Assembly (NCBI GenBank): GCA_905221605.1 | Contig: CAJNDS010000707.1 | Location: 20,896-84,895, forward strand | DNA: 64,000 bases | Direction of reading: 5' to 3' | DNA from: Symbiodinium natans | Lineage: Eukaryota; Sar; Dinophyceae; Suessiales; Symbiodiniaceae | In this document: piece after piece, positions 51,534-63,030 of the stretch | How the letters are laid out: each line of letters starts with the position of its first letter | How positions within the stretch are numbered: position 1 is the stretch's first letter | Position numbers and translations under genes: made by a program | Notes under the pieces: model-generated | The model's database searches: none | What the model saw: only the letters and a program-made list of their open reading frames with translations | What the model was told of the DNA's origin: nothing

Positions 51534-54190
51534 TCAGGCTACTGGTAGTGGCAATCCACTCAAACAGATAAGGGTGAAGCGGGTAAAGGTTTTGTTGTAG
51601 GGAGCCTGTTGCACGGGGGACCCAGCCTGCAACTCCGCCTCAAGGAGGTCGGCACTTCCCAGAGCCTGCGCCTGTGAGAACTCGTCTTCGCTGAACATCT
51701 AAACTTTGGGAGGCAGGGGGAGTCAAGGGCCAAGCACTCCTCGGGATTCAGGCTCGAAGCTATTCCAGGGCGCAGCGCCTGCGCAGCAGAGATTGCCGAG
51801 TGGGACTGCTTCAGCTCGTAGATTTCCTTGCAAAGCTCTGTGCCAAACTTGCGCCAGACCAATGTTCCTTTCGAGAGGTTCAAAGGAGTTCACAGAATGC
51901 TCCTCCATCTGCTGGAAGATCTCAGGGTGGCCTGCAGCACCTCGCTTCTGCGTGTTTTTCAGGCCGCACAGGCGACAGCAGCCCTTCTGCATCCCGAATG
52001 CCAAGCATCACACGCCCACGCAAGTCTTGGAACTGAGCGCGCAGAGACTGGATCATCCTCAGGTTGCCAAAGGAGCAAATGACAGCAACGGTAACCCGGT
52101 AGCCTCAAGACCTGCTTGCGGCTTGGTGGCTCTTTGCAAATCTTATGGCACAGCTGCTGGAAGTCCTGACCTCAGGGCACGATTGTCAGCTTGCTGAGAC
52201 GTTGAGACACGGTTGGCGAGAGCATGCCTGCGCAACCCGAAAAAAATCCTATGAAAACCCTGGAGTCTGCGACTGTCTGCGACTGTCTGTGAGGCCATGG
52301 CTCCGCCAGGTCGACGCAGCCTGTGTAATTCTTGGAGAGCACCAGCCAGTTGTACTAGCTCTCCTACAAGTAGCAGTACTGTATACTTCGTATACTTTAT
52401 ATGCTGTAGATGCAGTGGCTCTACTGAGTCTAGTGAATCTGAAGCGATTGAAGCCCTGCTATTGGCACTCTCCAGCTCCAGCCTCGACCGCTCTTTTGGC
52501 GGCCTCCTCTTTGGCGGCGCCAGCAGCTTGGGAAGCTTTTTGGGCTTCCAGCTCTGCGTCTTCGCGTCGGGCCACCAGCAGAGCCAACTGCAGCTCACCT
52601 CAGATCTCAGATCTGAGTTCAGCTGAGGTGGGGGGGGGGGAGGGGGGGGCAATGAGGGTCACGTTGGAGCCAAGGCGCCGTGCCGAAGTTCCTCCTCCTC
52701 TTCCTCCTCCTGAGCCTCCTCCAGGAGCAGCTCTTTCTGGAGCAGCTCCGCACTGCTGTGGCTGAGGTGGCTGATGTGGCTGATGTGGCTGACATCTGCA
52801 TTCTCCGAAACATCCAGATGCTCCGCGCTCTCCGTGAGCCCCTCTTGAAAAGCCCGCTGGGCGGCGTGCGCCGCCGCCCGTCTCTCGACCTCCAGAACGC
52901 CTCGCACAAGCCAGGCCGCAGCATCTTTGGCCGCGTGCCAGCTGTCAACCTCTGAGTTCGTGTCGTTTGCTGGGGCCCCCGAGGCCCCCGAGGCCGGGTT
53001 GGCCCGGCTGCGGAAGAAAGACAGCACTGTCTCTAAGATTTCGTTGGCTTTCAGTAGGGAAGCCTCTAATGCTGGCTCCTGGTTGAAGTCGCTGGCTTGG
53101 ATGGCTTGCGTGGCCTGCTGTAGGGCCTGTTTCAGCCCGTGCAACGCCTGCTGCCAGCAGCGAAGATCAAAGGTCGCTTTTTCCAGAGAAAGAGCTTCCA
53201 AAGGCGCAACATGCCTGGAAGAGGCCGAGGCCCAGGACAGCCAGTGGAGATGCAGCCATTGAAGGTGCCCCTCCAGCTCTCGTTTCAGCTCATCCTTGCC
53301 GCATGCGTTTCCATCTTGCGGCTGCGGGTGCGGTTGGTGCGGTTGGTGTGGGTGGTGCTGGTGCTGGTGCGGGTGCGGTGGTAAGTGGTCTGGGTTCGGG
53401 TGATGCGGACGGAGTCGGAGCCGAAACCTGCTGCGGGTCCGGGCGTTCCAGGACCGCAGGACCTGGACGTGGCTCCGCAAGATGCGGCGCTGCTCCTCGC
53501 GCTGGCCGCGCTGCACCTCTTCCCATGCCTCCTGGGCCTCGGCTTGCGCCCCAACTTTTGCCTGGCGCTCCTTTTCCAGCTGCTGCTTCAGGTCCTCCAA
53601 CTTGGAGAGCGCGGCGGCGAGGGAACCTTGGAGGCCCTCTGAACGTGCTTCGACTCCTTGGGTGGACGCTTCCAGCAGACGCAGTTCTGCCTGCTCCGCC
53701 CGCAAGGACTCGTGAAGCAGGTGCCGCTCCAACTTCTCCCGCCAAACGTCCACGAGCTCCATGTCCCCCCGCGCGTTCTGGGCTGATTGGCCTGCCTAAG
53801 ATCCAACTGCTGAGCAGCTAACGGGAGAAAACAGTAATACACCTATAGATATATATATATATATATATATGTATATCCGAAAAACAGCAGCCGCTCAGGC
53901 TGAAGCGGCGAGCTCCAGATTAGCGCCAGCTGCAGCCTTTCCAGATTCTGGTCAGATGCTGTGGTCGAGGATCCACAGGCAGACGATGCATCTCATAAAT
54001 GTCCCGCAGACGGAGCCTCCTGCAGGGCCTTCTCTCGCTGGGTCGCAAGCACCTCCTGCTTCCTGGCGCTGAGCAGACGGTCAGCCATGTTTCCACTAGC
54101 ATGGGCACTTTGTCAGCACAGGTCCTCTGCAGCTCGGCCGCAATAGCAGCCGTCTTGGCCTGCAAAATTGGAGAGTCTCCAGATTTCATT
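51534..54190 (-). CDS. Coiled-coil protein, multi-exon, unknown function
   Basis: A single open exon with ATG at 53762 runs about 1.1 kb to 52659: heptad-rich helix (AALSKLEDLKQQLEKERQAK), a His/Pro/Gln-rich spacer, a second helical part, SHISHISHLSHSS, and an acidic EEAQEEEEEE end. Further exons downstream: ALLVARREDAELEAQKASQA (~52500-52590), QDFQQLCHKICKEP (~52130-52175), LRMIQSLRAQFQDLRGRVML (~52000-52070), WRKFGTELCKEIYELKQSHS (~51780-51860) and MFSEDEFSQAQALGSADLLE down to TGA at 51534. Segments at 54000-54190 (KTAAIAAELQRTCADKVPML; LLSARKQEVLATQREKALQE) may be earlier exons. A structural or cytoskeletal role is possible; no specific family recognised. Confidence 0.65.
53850..53872 (+). 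repeat. (AT)n microsatellite
   Basis: About eleven AT units just upstream of the long coiled-coil exon. Confidence 0.9.
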
Positions 54191-54800
54191 TAGTAAAAGG
54201 CGTGTGGAAGAGATGCGTGGAATGGAGCCTCAGCTTCGTCAGCGGCCTGACCTCAAAGGCAGGAAAGGGCACAGTGCACCATGCGTGTACCACACATGTC
54301 TACTGTTTTTTTTGGGGAGTGCACACCCTCCCTTTGTTAGGAAAGAACAGGGTTTTTAAAGCCCCTCCCTGAACATCCTGGAAACAGCCCAAAGCGGCGC
54401 CCCTCCCCCCCCCCCCCAAACTTCTTTTCCACTACCAGACAGGCGGAAGAAACCGGAACTCACATGCTCTCCCTTCCTGTGCCTTCCACCAACTTTCACC
54501 TAGAGAATTTAAGTTTTATGCCCTGGATCCATGACATCTAAGTCCTTGTTCGAAAGTTGGGACAATGGCGCGGCCGGCAGGGTTGGTCTAGCTGGCAACA
54601 CATCCAATGCTTGTCAACATGATCCACAATGCAAGACGCGAAGCCTTTTAACTTAAGCTCATGTACTGCAGTTGCCATGCAAACGACATCTCGTCCCCTC
54701 TGGGGTGGATGACGAGGAAAAGAGGCAAGAAAACTTTGAAGAAAACCGGTGGTATGTGTACAGACATTCGCGTATCGCCTCCGCATGTCTCCGCATTCCA

Positions 54801-55601
54801 TCATGCACACACGGCAGGCATGGGCCTCTCATCCTCCTCGCCACTGGCGTACTTGGCAAAGCGAGGCCGCTCCCGATCGTGGGCCAAGGCATCTGACTTC
54901 CTTGGATTCGCAGCCAGGGGTCCATCGGGAGTTTCGGCTCCAGCTGTTTTTTGGACAAAACCAAGGTTAACAAACTCCAAGTTTCCAAGGCCAGCCACCA
55001 AACCCTGTTGCCTGGTAGTCGCGGAAGGCCTTGGATATGTCCTCACCAGGGCATAAAGGCATACGAGTTTGCCGATGCAACTTACGTCCATCATCTCCTA
55101 AAGTACCGTTTCCGAACATTCAAGTTTAGGTTAATAGCCCGTTGTCGCTTGGCAGACTTGGCATCACAAAAGCCCTACGTAGCACTTCAATGTATGATCA
55201 CATGTCCCGTCCTCACGGCTGTTTCCGACAAAGGGCCCATGCTGAACCACAGGCTCACCAATGTCGCGGCCCTGCAGCACGAGGACCTCAATAGGCCCGT
55301 CCTCCGTGGCGGCAATCTCGGTATCCACCTCTGGGTGCAGCTTCAGGCGCTTCTGGCCATGGATGACCTGCCCTCCGATCTTGCTCTTCTTTCCTGTATG
55401 GATGTAGATATTCCTGTTCAGCCCTGACACACTGGCCCCTGCGTGGGCTGGGAGTGTCCAGGAGCCTTTTGCTGGGATCTTCAAGGTCAGGACCATGACA
55501 TCCGCGGCAGGATCCGAGGCATAAGAGTTGGGTGGTGGGGCTGGTGGGGAGCCAAACCCTGGCAAGGCACCAGCAATCAGAGCGATTTCAGTGCCGTCCG
55601 C
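54801..55601 (-). CDS. Pirin-like cupin protein, 5' part missing
   Basis: Three exons joined in phase: 55212-55601, 54986-55041 and 54801-54900 (TGA at 54801-54803), 181 codons. Diagnostic pirin features: ADGTEIALIAG, a C-terminal cupin half (HAGASVSGLNRNIYIH), EVLVLQGRDIGEPVVQHGPF, then REDISKAFRDYQATGFGGWP and ALAHDRERPRF. Both introns (55042-55211 and 54901-54985) use GA donors and AG|G acceptors. Pirins are usually about 290 aa; the N-terminal cupin half with the metal-binding His/Glu residues should lie upstream of 55601, but that DNA is poly-C and telomere-like repeat and no such exon was found to 64000. Either an intron runs into the repeats or the gene is truncated. Confidence 0.85.
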
Positions 55602-55693
55602 CTGGTGGACAGTTGCTAGGTCCTCCGTCGGGCTTCGCTTGGGGACCGTCGCGGACTATGGGGACTATATGCGCCCGCGTTGCGCGTAATCGA

Positions 55694-55713
55694 CCCCCCC
55701 CCCCCCCCCCCCC
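55694..55713 (+). repeat. Poly-C tract (C20)
   Basis: Uninterrupted run of 20 C just upstream of the visible pirin exons, with a second C-run (c8) at about 55722. Confidence 0.9.
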
Positions 55714-55734
55714 ACGGCATCCCCCCCCAAACCC

Positions 55735-56080
55735 TGCCTGTCAACCCTAAAAGCACCACGGACCACGGGGGAGGACAGAGAAACCTCAGCCTAAACCCCA
55801 CACCCTGAACCCTAAGCCCTAAAACCTAAACCCACCAATGAACGACAGGAGGGAGAAGGGTAAACCGGAAACCTTAGCCGCTTTAACCCTGAACCCTGAA
55901 GCGTAAACTCAGCACGAACCAGAGGGGGGAGAGGGGAAACCGTAAACCTACCATTACCCCAAACCTTGAACCCTGATTAAACTCTAAACCCACAATGAAC
56001 CAATGGACCAGAGTGAAAACCTGAACTCTACAGCCTAACCCTAAACCCCTAAACCACAAACCCAATGAACCACGGGGACC
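55735..56080 (-). repeat. Degenerate telomere-like (CCCTAAA)n region
   Basis: Many scattered units of ccctaaa, ccctgaa, cctaaac and ccctaag, the complement of TTTAGGG, mixed with a repeated accacgggg-like and gaaccc motif. Reads as decayed telomeric DNA. Confidence 0.7.
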
Positions 56081-56098
56081 CCAAAACCCACCATGGAG

Positions 56099-56125
56099 AG
56101 GAGGGGGGGGGGGGGAGAGGGGGGG

Positions 56126-56168
<43 letters not shown>
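56099..56168 (+). repeat. Poly-G/GGGA tract
   Basis: About 70 bp almost entirely G with a few A, ending in a long uninterrupted G run. Length is likely unreliable in assembly. Confidence 0.9.
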
Positions 56169-56299
56169 GGGTGGCTTAAATAGGGTCTATTTGGAAGCTG
56201 TGACTCGGGTTTTCTTATAGCCATACACGTTTCCACGAGGGTACGCTGCTGTCACGTCAGTCGTACTATGGTGGCCTCAGGAACAAGAACCAGGTAGTT

Positions 56300-58237
56300 C
56301 CTCTTTTCTCTTTTCTTTTTCTCCTCAACCCTAAAGTCGAAGGCTCTCGTGAACAGGAGAAGAGAAGGGAGAGAAGGAGGGAGAGATAAGAGGAACACAA
56401 TTTTCATGGGAAGAGCCAAGAAAAGAATAGAAGAGAGATGAATAAAGGAGAGGGAGAGACAAAACAAGGCGCAAAGAAGATGGTACTCTGCTTTATCTAT
56501 CCTGTCTCCCTTATCTCTCCGTTCCTTCTGTCTTTTCGAAATGAGAACAACAAAAAGAAAGAAGGGAAGTGAGAGAGGAGAGACAACAAGGAGGCCATTT
56601 TAATTTCCTGTGAGTTATCAAAAGGAATGCAATATTATGGGAAGAGCAATGGAAAAAAGAGTGGAAGAGAAATGAAGACAGGAGGGGGAGGTGCAAAAAT
56701 AAGGCAAAGAGAAGATGGTGCCGTTTTCATCTCACCTCTCGTTCTTATCTTTCTCTTCTCTGGTTCTTTTCCCTGTGAAATAAAAAACCAAAGGAAGGAC
56801 AATGAACATATAAAGGAACCCGTTTTCGTTTTCCGTTTGGGCACAAGGAAAAGAACAGAGGCGATAGGGCGAGAGGAGGGGTTTGCTGAAGCATGGGGAG
56901 GGTGTACGGGCAAGGAGCCAACTCCGCCCACTTCCCCCATCCATTGAAAGAAGAGAAGAAAGGAACAGGGCCTCCATTCCCCTCTTATTCTTCCTTTCTT
57001 GCGTTTTTGTCGTTTAGAGGGGAACAGGAGAAGAGGAGGGAGAGAGAAGAAGAGAGGAGAGATAAAAAGGGTTGCATTTCAATGGGAAGAGCAAAGAAAA
57101 GACTAGAAGAGAGATGAAGGGAGAAGAGGGAGAGACACAACAAGGCGCACAGAAAATGGGCAGATAAGAAGAGAGGAAAGGGAATGACTAAGTAAAATGA
57201 GGAGTTCTTCAATTTCCCTCCCTATCTCTTATGTTACTTTTCCTTCTTGTGGGGTGTCCCTTTTTCTCTTGAAGATGCAGAAAACGATTGAAAAGGACAC
57301 CCGTTCCATCGCCCATATGTAGGGAAAGAGAGAGAATCATGAGCATCAGCTGGGCATGCTGCCAATCCAACATGGGCGTCCCTTTTAATCGCATTCTGTG
57401 TCCTTTTTTCTCGCTTGAAAATGCAGAAAACGATCCAAAAGCACATCTGTTGCAGGAAGAGAGAAGGAGAGAGGAGAGATACCAAGGATTGCATATTTAA
57501 TGGGAAGAGCAAGGAAAAGAATAGAAGACAGATGAATAGAGAAGAGGGAGAGACAAAACAAGGCGCAGAGAAGATGGCACTCTTCTTTATCTATTCTCTC
57601 TCCCTTGTTTCTCCCTTCCCTCTTTCTTTTCGAAATGAGAAAAACAAAAAGGAAGAACTATGAGAAGGAGAAGGGTAAGGAAAGGAACAGAAGAGATAGG
57701 CCGAGAGGAGGAATATGATGGAGCATTGTGGAAAGGTCCACGCGCAGGGAGTCACCCTGTGCTTACCTTTCCACTGCTTTATCATATGAGTTCCTTTCTT
57801 GTGTGTTATCAGTTCAAAGGAAGCAGAAGAAGAGAAGGGAAAGGGAAGTGAGAGAGGAAAGATAACAAGGATGCTATGTTTCTCGAAGCGTGCTGCAAGG
57901 AATAGAAGAGACAGGAAGCAAGGAGACGGAATCACAATATAAGGCGCAAAGCTGTACATATCATCTCTCCCTTGTCTCTCCCTATTCCCTTTCGAACTAG
58001 AAAAAACCATTCTTGCTTTTCACAGATAGGTTCCCTCGCTCCTCTTCAGGAAATCCCCTTTCCCTTATGTTGCTTCTTTGAAGCGAATAAGAAAAATAGC
58101 AGATAAGAAGAGAGGAAAGGGTCAATTTCCCTCCCTATCTCTTGTGTTACTTTTCCTTCTTGTGGGGTGTCCGTTTTTCTCTTGAAGATGCAGAAAACGA
58201 TTGAAAAGGACACCCGTTCCATCGCCCATATGTAGGG

Positions 58238-58308
<71 letters not shown>

Positions 58309-58860
58309 AGAATCATGAGCATCAGCTGGGTTTGCTGCCAATCCAACATGGGCGTCCCTTTTAATCGCCTTCTGTGTCTTCAAACGCGCAAAGGGGGCAC
58401 CCTGAGTGTTTTCTTTTGGGTGTCCTTTTTAAGATGCAGAAAACGATCCAAAAGGACATCTGTTGCAGGAAGAGAGAAGGAGAGAGAAGAGATACCAAGG
58501 ATTGCATATTTAATGGGAAGAGCAAAGAAAAGAATAGAAGACAGATTAATAGAGAAGAGGGAGAGACAAAACAAGGCGCAGAGAAGATGGCACTCTTCGT
58601 TATCTATTCTCTCTCCCTTGTTTCTCCCTTCCCTCTTTCTTTTCGAAATGAGAAAAACAAAAAGGAAGAACTATGAGAAGGAGAAGGGTAAGGAAAGGAA
58701 CAGAAGAGATAGGCCGAGAGGAGGAATATGATGGAGCATTATGGAAAGGTCCACGCGCAGGGAGTCACCCTGTGCTTACCTTTCCACTGCCTTATCATAT
58801 GAGTTCCTTTCTTGTGTTTTATCAGTTCAAAGGAAGCAGAAGAAGAGAAGGGAAAGGCAA
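56300..58860 (+). repeat. Purine/pyrimidine-rich satellite with large direct duplication
   Basis: AG-rich units (agagggagagac, gggaagagcaaagaaaagaatagaag-type) recur throughout. A block beginning gaagatgcagaaaacga at 57271 recurs at 58183, and one beginning atgcagaaaacgatcc at 57421 recurs at 58434 and continues nearly identical for about 420 bp. Open frames here are Lys/Glu/Arg-rich artefacts; no gene recognised. Confidence 0.8.
58229..58307 (+). repeat. (GA)n microsatellite
   Basis: Near-perfect GA run of about 39 units, present only as a short version in the other copy of the duplication (about 57328), accounting for most of the length difference between copies. Confidence 0.95.
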
Positions 58861-58861
58861 A

Positions 58862-59560
58862 AATTGAGCCCAACATTTTAGGGACCAGGGCTTGCGATCT
58901 GACTCTTTGGAGCAAAAATCGATTCCAAAATCTTGGGGACCAGGGCTTGCGATGTTACTCTTTGGAGCAAGAAATAAGCCCAAAATCTTAGGGAGCAGGG
59001 CTTGCGATTTCACCTTTTGGGGCAAAAACTGGGCCCCAAATCTTAGGGACCAGGGCTTGCGATGTGTCTCTTTGGAGCAAAAGTTAAACCCAAAATCTTA
59101 GGGACCAGGGCTTGCGCTTTGACTCTGTGGAGCACAGATCGACCCCGAAATCTTAGGGACCAGGGCTTGCCATTGGCCTCTTTGGAGCAAAAATTGACCC
59201 CAAAATCTTAGGGATTCGACTCTTTGGCGCAAAAAATGAGCCCAGAATCTTAGGGACCAGGGCTTGCGATGTTACTCTTTGGAGCAAAAAGTGAACCCAA
59301 AATCTTAGGGACCAGGGCTTGCGATTTGACCTTTTGGAGCAAAAACTGGGCCCAAAATCTTAGGGACCAGGGCTTGCGACGCTACTCTTTGGAGCAAAAA
59401 AAATGCGCCCAAAATCTTAGGGACCAGGGCTTGCGATGTCACTCTTTGGAGCAAAAACTGGGCCCCAAATCTTAGGGACCAGGGCTTGCGATGTGACTCT
59501 TTGGAGCAAAAGTTAAACCCAAAATCTTAGGGACCAGGGCTTGCGATTTGACTCTTTGGA
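58862..59560 (+). repeat. ~58-bp tandem repeat, about 12 copies
   Basis: Units share aaaatcttagggaccaggg, cttgcga and ctctttggagcaaaa, with variable short linkers (about 57-60 bp). Copies diverge by a few bases. A related, more diverged set (cttgcgatttgtc... gggagca) is at 59900-60080. Confidence 0.95.
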
Positions 59561-59899
59561 GGGGCAGGGTGGGCATGTAAATTCCTCTTCTCTCTTCCTC
59601 TTTCTTTTCCACAAGAAAGAAAACTGAGCTGGACTTGAGAAGGGGGAAGCTAAGAGACCCTCTCTGTCCTACGGTCTATGCTTCTCTCTATGCCTCGCCC
59701 TGTCTCACTCCGTCTTCCATTTCTACAAGACATGCCGCCCATAAAAGAAAAAAGAGAGAGCGAGAGAGAGGGAGACAGAACGAGCGAGCGAACCGGAAGA
59801 AGAAAGGAACAGGGAAGGAAGACATGCAAACTTCTCTTCTCTCTTCTCTTCTTGTCTTTTTCTTTAGAAAAAACTGATTGGGAGCATACCCTTTTCGAA

Positions 59900-60080
59900 T
59901 ATCTTACTTGGACGGTGCTTGCGATTTGTCTTTTGGGAGCACAGATTCTTTCAACATCTTAGGGGACAGCACTTGCGAATTGTGTGTTGGGTGCATAACT
60001 TCTTGGAGAATCTTAGGGGGACGGACAGTGCTCGCGATTTGTCTGTTGGGAACAAAAACTCTCTAAAAATCTTAGGTCTT
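59900..60080 (+). repeat. Diverged relatives of the 58-bp repeat
   Basis: Three units of about 60 bp with aacatcttaggggacagcac-like and cttgcgatttgtcttttggg-like cores, clearly related to the 58862-59560 family. Confidence 0.8.
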
Positions 60081-60094
60081 CGGCCTGTTTTCTT

Positions 60095-61990
60095 TCAAGG
60101 TTTCTAAAAACTGGAAGTCTCCGGCGCGGGCGTCCTTTTAAGGTGAGTCTTGTTACAGAAAAAAGAAGAAAAGGACACCCTAATTTTGGATACATGTCAC
60201 ATCATGTCTTTCTTTTGTGTCCTCTTGCGCAAAGAAAAAAAACGAATGGAAGGCCGCAGTGGACAAGGGAGCGCCTTTCCTTCAAGGTTTCCAAAACATC
60301 GGAGTCGGTGGGTTTCGCTACAGAAACAGGAAGAAAAGGACGCCCGAAGAACTCTCAAAATCTTGGACACCCCTCTTGAAATATAGTTTAAACATTTCAT
60401 ATCTAAATAAACGGGGACAGAAAATGAAACGAACGAAAGGTGAGAGTGGACAAAGAAGCACCTTACTTTTCTTTGAAGGTTTTTAAAAACCCCTCCGGTG
60501 TGGGTGTCCTCTTCAGGTGGGTTGTGCTACAGAAAAAGAAGAAAAGGACATCCTAATTTTGGATACACGTAACGCGATTTCCTTCTGTCATTTCCCCTTG
60601 CGGTCTCTGGTGTGGGTGTCCTTCTAAGGTGGGTTTTTTGCTACAGAAACAGGAAGAAAAAGGACGCCCGAAACACTCTAAAAATCTTGGACGCCGCTCT
60701 TTGAATATGATTTCAATATGTCATACTTAATTAAATAAAGGGTGCAAAAAAGAAAATAAAGTTCAAGGTTTCCAAAGAACAGAGGTCTCCGGTGTGGGTG
60801 TCCCTTTCAGGTGGGTTTTGCTACAGAAGAAAGAAGAAAAGGACACCCTAATTTTGGATACATGTAACATGATGTCTTTCTTTTATTTCCTCTTGTGCAA
60901 AGAAATAAGACGAAAGGAAGGCCACAGTAGAAAAAGGGAGCGCCTTTCCTTCAAGGTTTCCAAAACATCGGCGTCTCCGGTGCGGGTGTCCTTTTAAGGT
61001 GGGTTTTAAACAGGAAGAAAAGGACACCCGAAACACTGTAAACAACTTGGACACCCATCTTTAAAGTGATCTACACATATCCATACTTAATAAAAGGGTG
61101 ACAGAACATGAAACGAACAAAAGGTGAGAGTGGACAAACAAGCACCCTTTTCTTTCAAGGTTTCCAAACAATAGAAGTCTCCGGAGCGGGCGTCCTTTTA
61201 AGGTGGGTTCTGCTACAGAACAAGGAAGAAAAGAACGCCCGAAAGACCCAACAAATCTTGGACGCCCCTCTTTAACTATGATTTACATATTTCATATTGA
61301 AATTGACGAACGAAAGATGAGAGTGGACAAAGAAGCACCCTTTTCTTTCAAGGTTTCCATAAAATTTGTGTCTCCGGTGTGGGTGTCCTTGAAAGGTGGG
61401 TTTTGCTACAGAAAAGTAAGAAAAGGACACCCTGATTTTGGATACACGTAACATCATTTCCCTCTGCTATTTCCTCTTGCGCATAGAAATACAACGAAAG
61501 AACTGCCACAGTGGACAAAGGGAGCGCCTTTCCTGCAAGGTTTCCACAGCATCAGAGTCTCTGGTGTGGGTGTCCTTTTAAGGTGCGTTCTGCTACAGAA
61601 GAAGGAAGAAAACGACGCCCGAAACACTCTAAAAATCTTGGATGCCCCGCTTCAATTATGATTTGAATATTTCATATTTAAAGAAAGAATGGGGACAGAA
61701 AACACAACGAACGAAAGGTGAGAATGGACAGAGAAGCACATGTCTTTCAAGGTTTGCCAAAAAAAGAGGTCTCCATTGTGGGTGCATTTCAAGTGGGTTT
61801 TGCTATACACCCGCAACACTCTCAAAATCTTGGACTCCCCTCTGCAAAAAAAAATAAAGGGGACAAACCGTGCAACGAACGAAAGGTGAGAGCGGACAAC
61901 ACAGCACCTTGCTTTCAAGGTTTCCACAAAAAGGGGGTTTCTGGTGTGGGTGTCCTTGACAGGTGGGTTTGCTACCAAAAAAAGCCAAGA
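60095..61990 (+). repeat. 150-200-bp tandem repeat with alternating subtypes
   Basis: About ten units, each with ctccggtgtgggtgtcc, then aaggtgggttttgctacag, then agaagaaaaggacacccta or aggacgcccgaaacactct. Two spacer types alternate: one with ttttggatacatgtaac and cctcttgcgcaaag, the other with AT-rich atttcatatt and gaaacgaacgaaaggtgag. Confidence 0.85.
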
Positions 61991-61994
61991 AGAC

Positions 61995-62540
61995 AAAATC
62001 TGGTGTGATTCGCGCGCCTTCCTTGTGCAAGCAAAAAACACAGGCGCGCGAATCACACCAACTTTTGTCCTCCTTCTTGTTGCTCACATGTCCGACAAAA
62101 CCCAGAGGACAAATCTGGTGTGATTCGCGCGCCCTCCTTCTGCAAGCAAAAAACACAGGCGCGCGAATCACACCAACTTTTGTCCTCCTTCTTGTTGCTC
62201 ACATGTCCGACAAAACCCAGAGGACAAAATCTGGTGTGATTCGCGCGCCCTCCTTCTGCAAGCAAAAAACACAGGCGCGCGAATCACACCAACTTTTGTC
62301 CTCCTTCTTGTTGCTCACATGTCCGACAAAACCCAGAGGACAAAATCTGGTGTGATTTGCGCGCCCTCCTTCTGCAAGCAAAAAACACAGGCGCGCGAAT
62401 CACACCAACTTTTGTCCTCCTTCTTGTTGCTCACATGTCCGACAAAACCCAGAGGACAAAATCTGGTGTGATTCGCGCGCCCTCCTTCTGCAAGCAAAAA
62501 ACGCAGGCGCGCGAATCACACCAACTTTTGTCCTCCTTCT
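61995..62540 (+). repeat. 116-bp tandem repeat, five units, each with an 18-bp inverted repeat
   Basis: ctggtgtgattcgcgcgcc begins at 62000, 62115, 62231, 62347 and 62463 (period 115-116). Each unit has perfect arms tggtgtgattcgcgcgcc and ggcgcgcgaatcacacca around a loop of about 24 nt, then a linker with ctcacatgtccgacaaaacc. One arm base differs in the fourth unit (gatttgcgcg). Confidence 0.95.
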
Positions 62541-62552
62541 GGCCCCCCCCCG

Positions 62553-62624
62553 GAATTAAATAATTTAAATAATTTAAATCTGAAAGGGGGGTTTCGGATT
62601 TAAATTATTTAAATTATTTAATTC
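62553..62624 (+). repeat. 28-bp perfect inverted repeat
   Basis: Arms 62553-62580 and 62597-62624 are perfect complements made of gaattaaat and aatttaaat units, with a 16-nt loop; a poly-C run lies before and G-rich sequence after, extending potential pairing. Confidence 0.95.
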
Positions 62625-62700
62625 TGGAAGGGGAAGGGGCGGTTTGCGGAGTTTTGGGTGTATGGGTCTAGGTGGTGAATATTTGAGTACTTTTTCAAAC

Positions 62701-62900
62701 TGAAGATGATGGAAGATGATGCTCCGAGATGATGGAAGATGATGCTCCGAGATGATGGAAGATGATGCTCCGAGATGATGGAAGATGACGCTCCGAGATG
62801 ATGGGAGATGATGCCCGGAGATGATGGGAGATGATGCCCGGAGATGATGGGAGATGAAGAAGATGATTGATGAAGATGATGAAGATGATGAAGATGATGC
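62701..62900 (+). repeat. 23-bp tandem repeat (gctccgagatgatggaagatgat)
   Basis: At least six units of 23 bp, the later ones with gcccgg in place of gctccg, dissolving into irregular gatgat DNA to about 63030. Confidence 0.9.
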
Positions 62901-63030
62901 TCCAAGATGAGGGGTGATAGCACATCATGAGAGAGGATGAGGGATGGGAGGGGATGGGGGAGATGACGGGAGATGATGAAGATGATGGTGGATGATGGAG
63001 ATGATGGGGGATGATGGGGGATGATGGGAG

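Noticed and set aside
56300..58860. Lys/Glu/Arg-rich ORFs up to 176 codons
   Set aside because: They lie in duplicated purine-rich repeats, occur in several frames at once and show no domain.
61995..62540. CRISPR-like array
   Set aside because: Units are 116 bp with no unique spacers, in eukaryotic DNA without cas genes; this is a tandem satellite.
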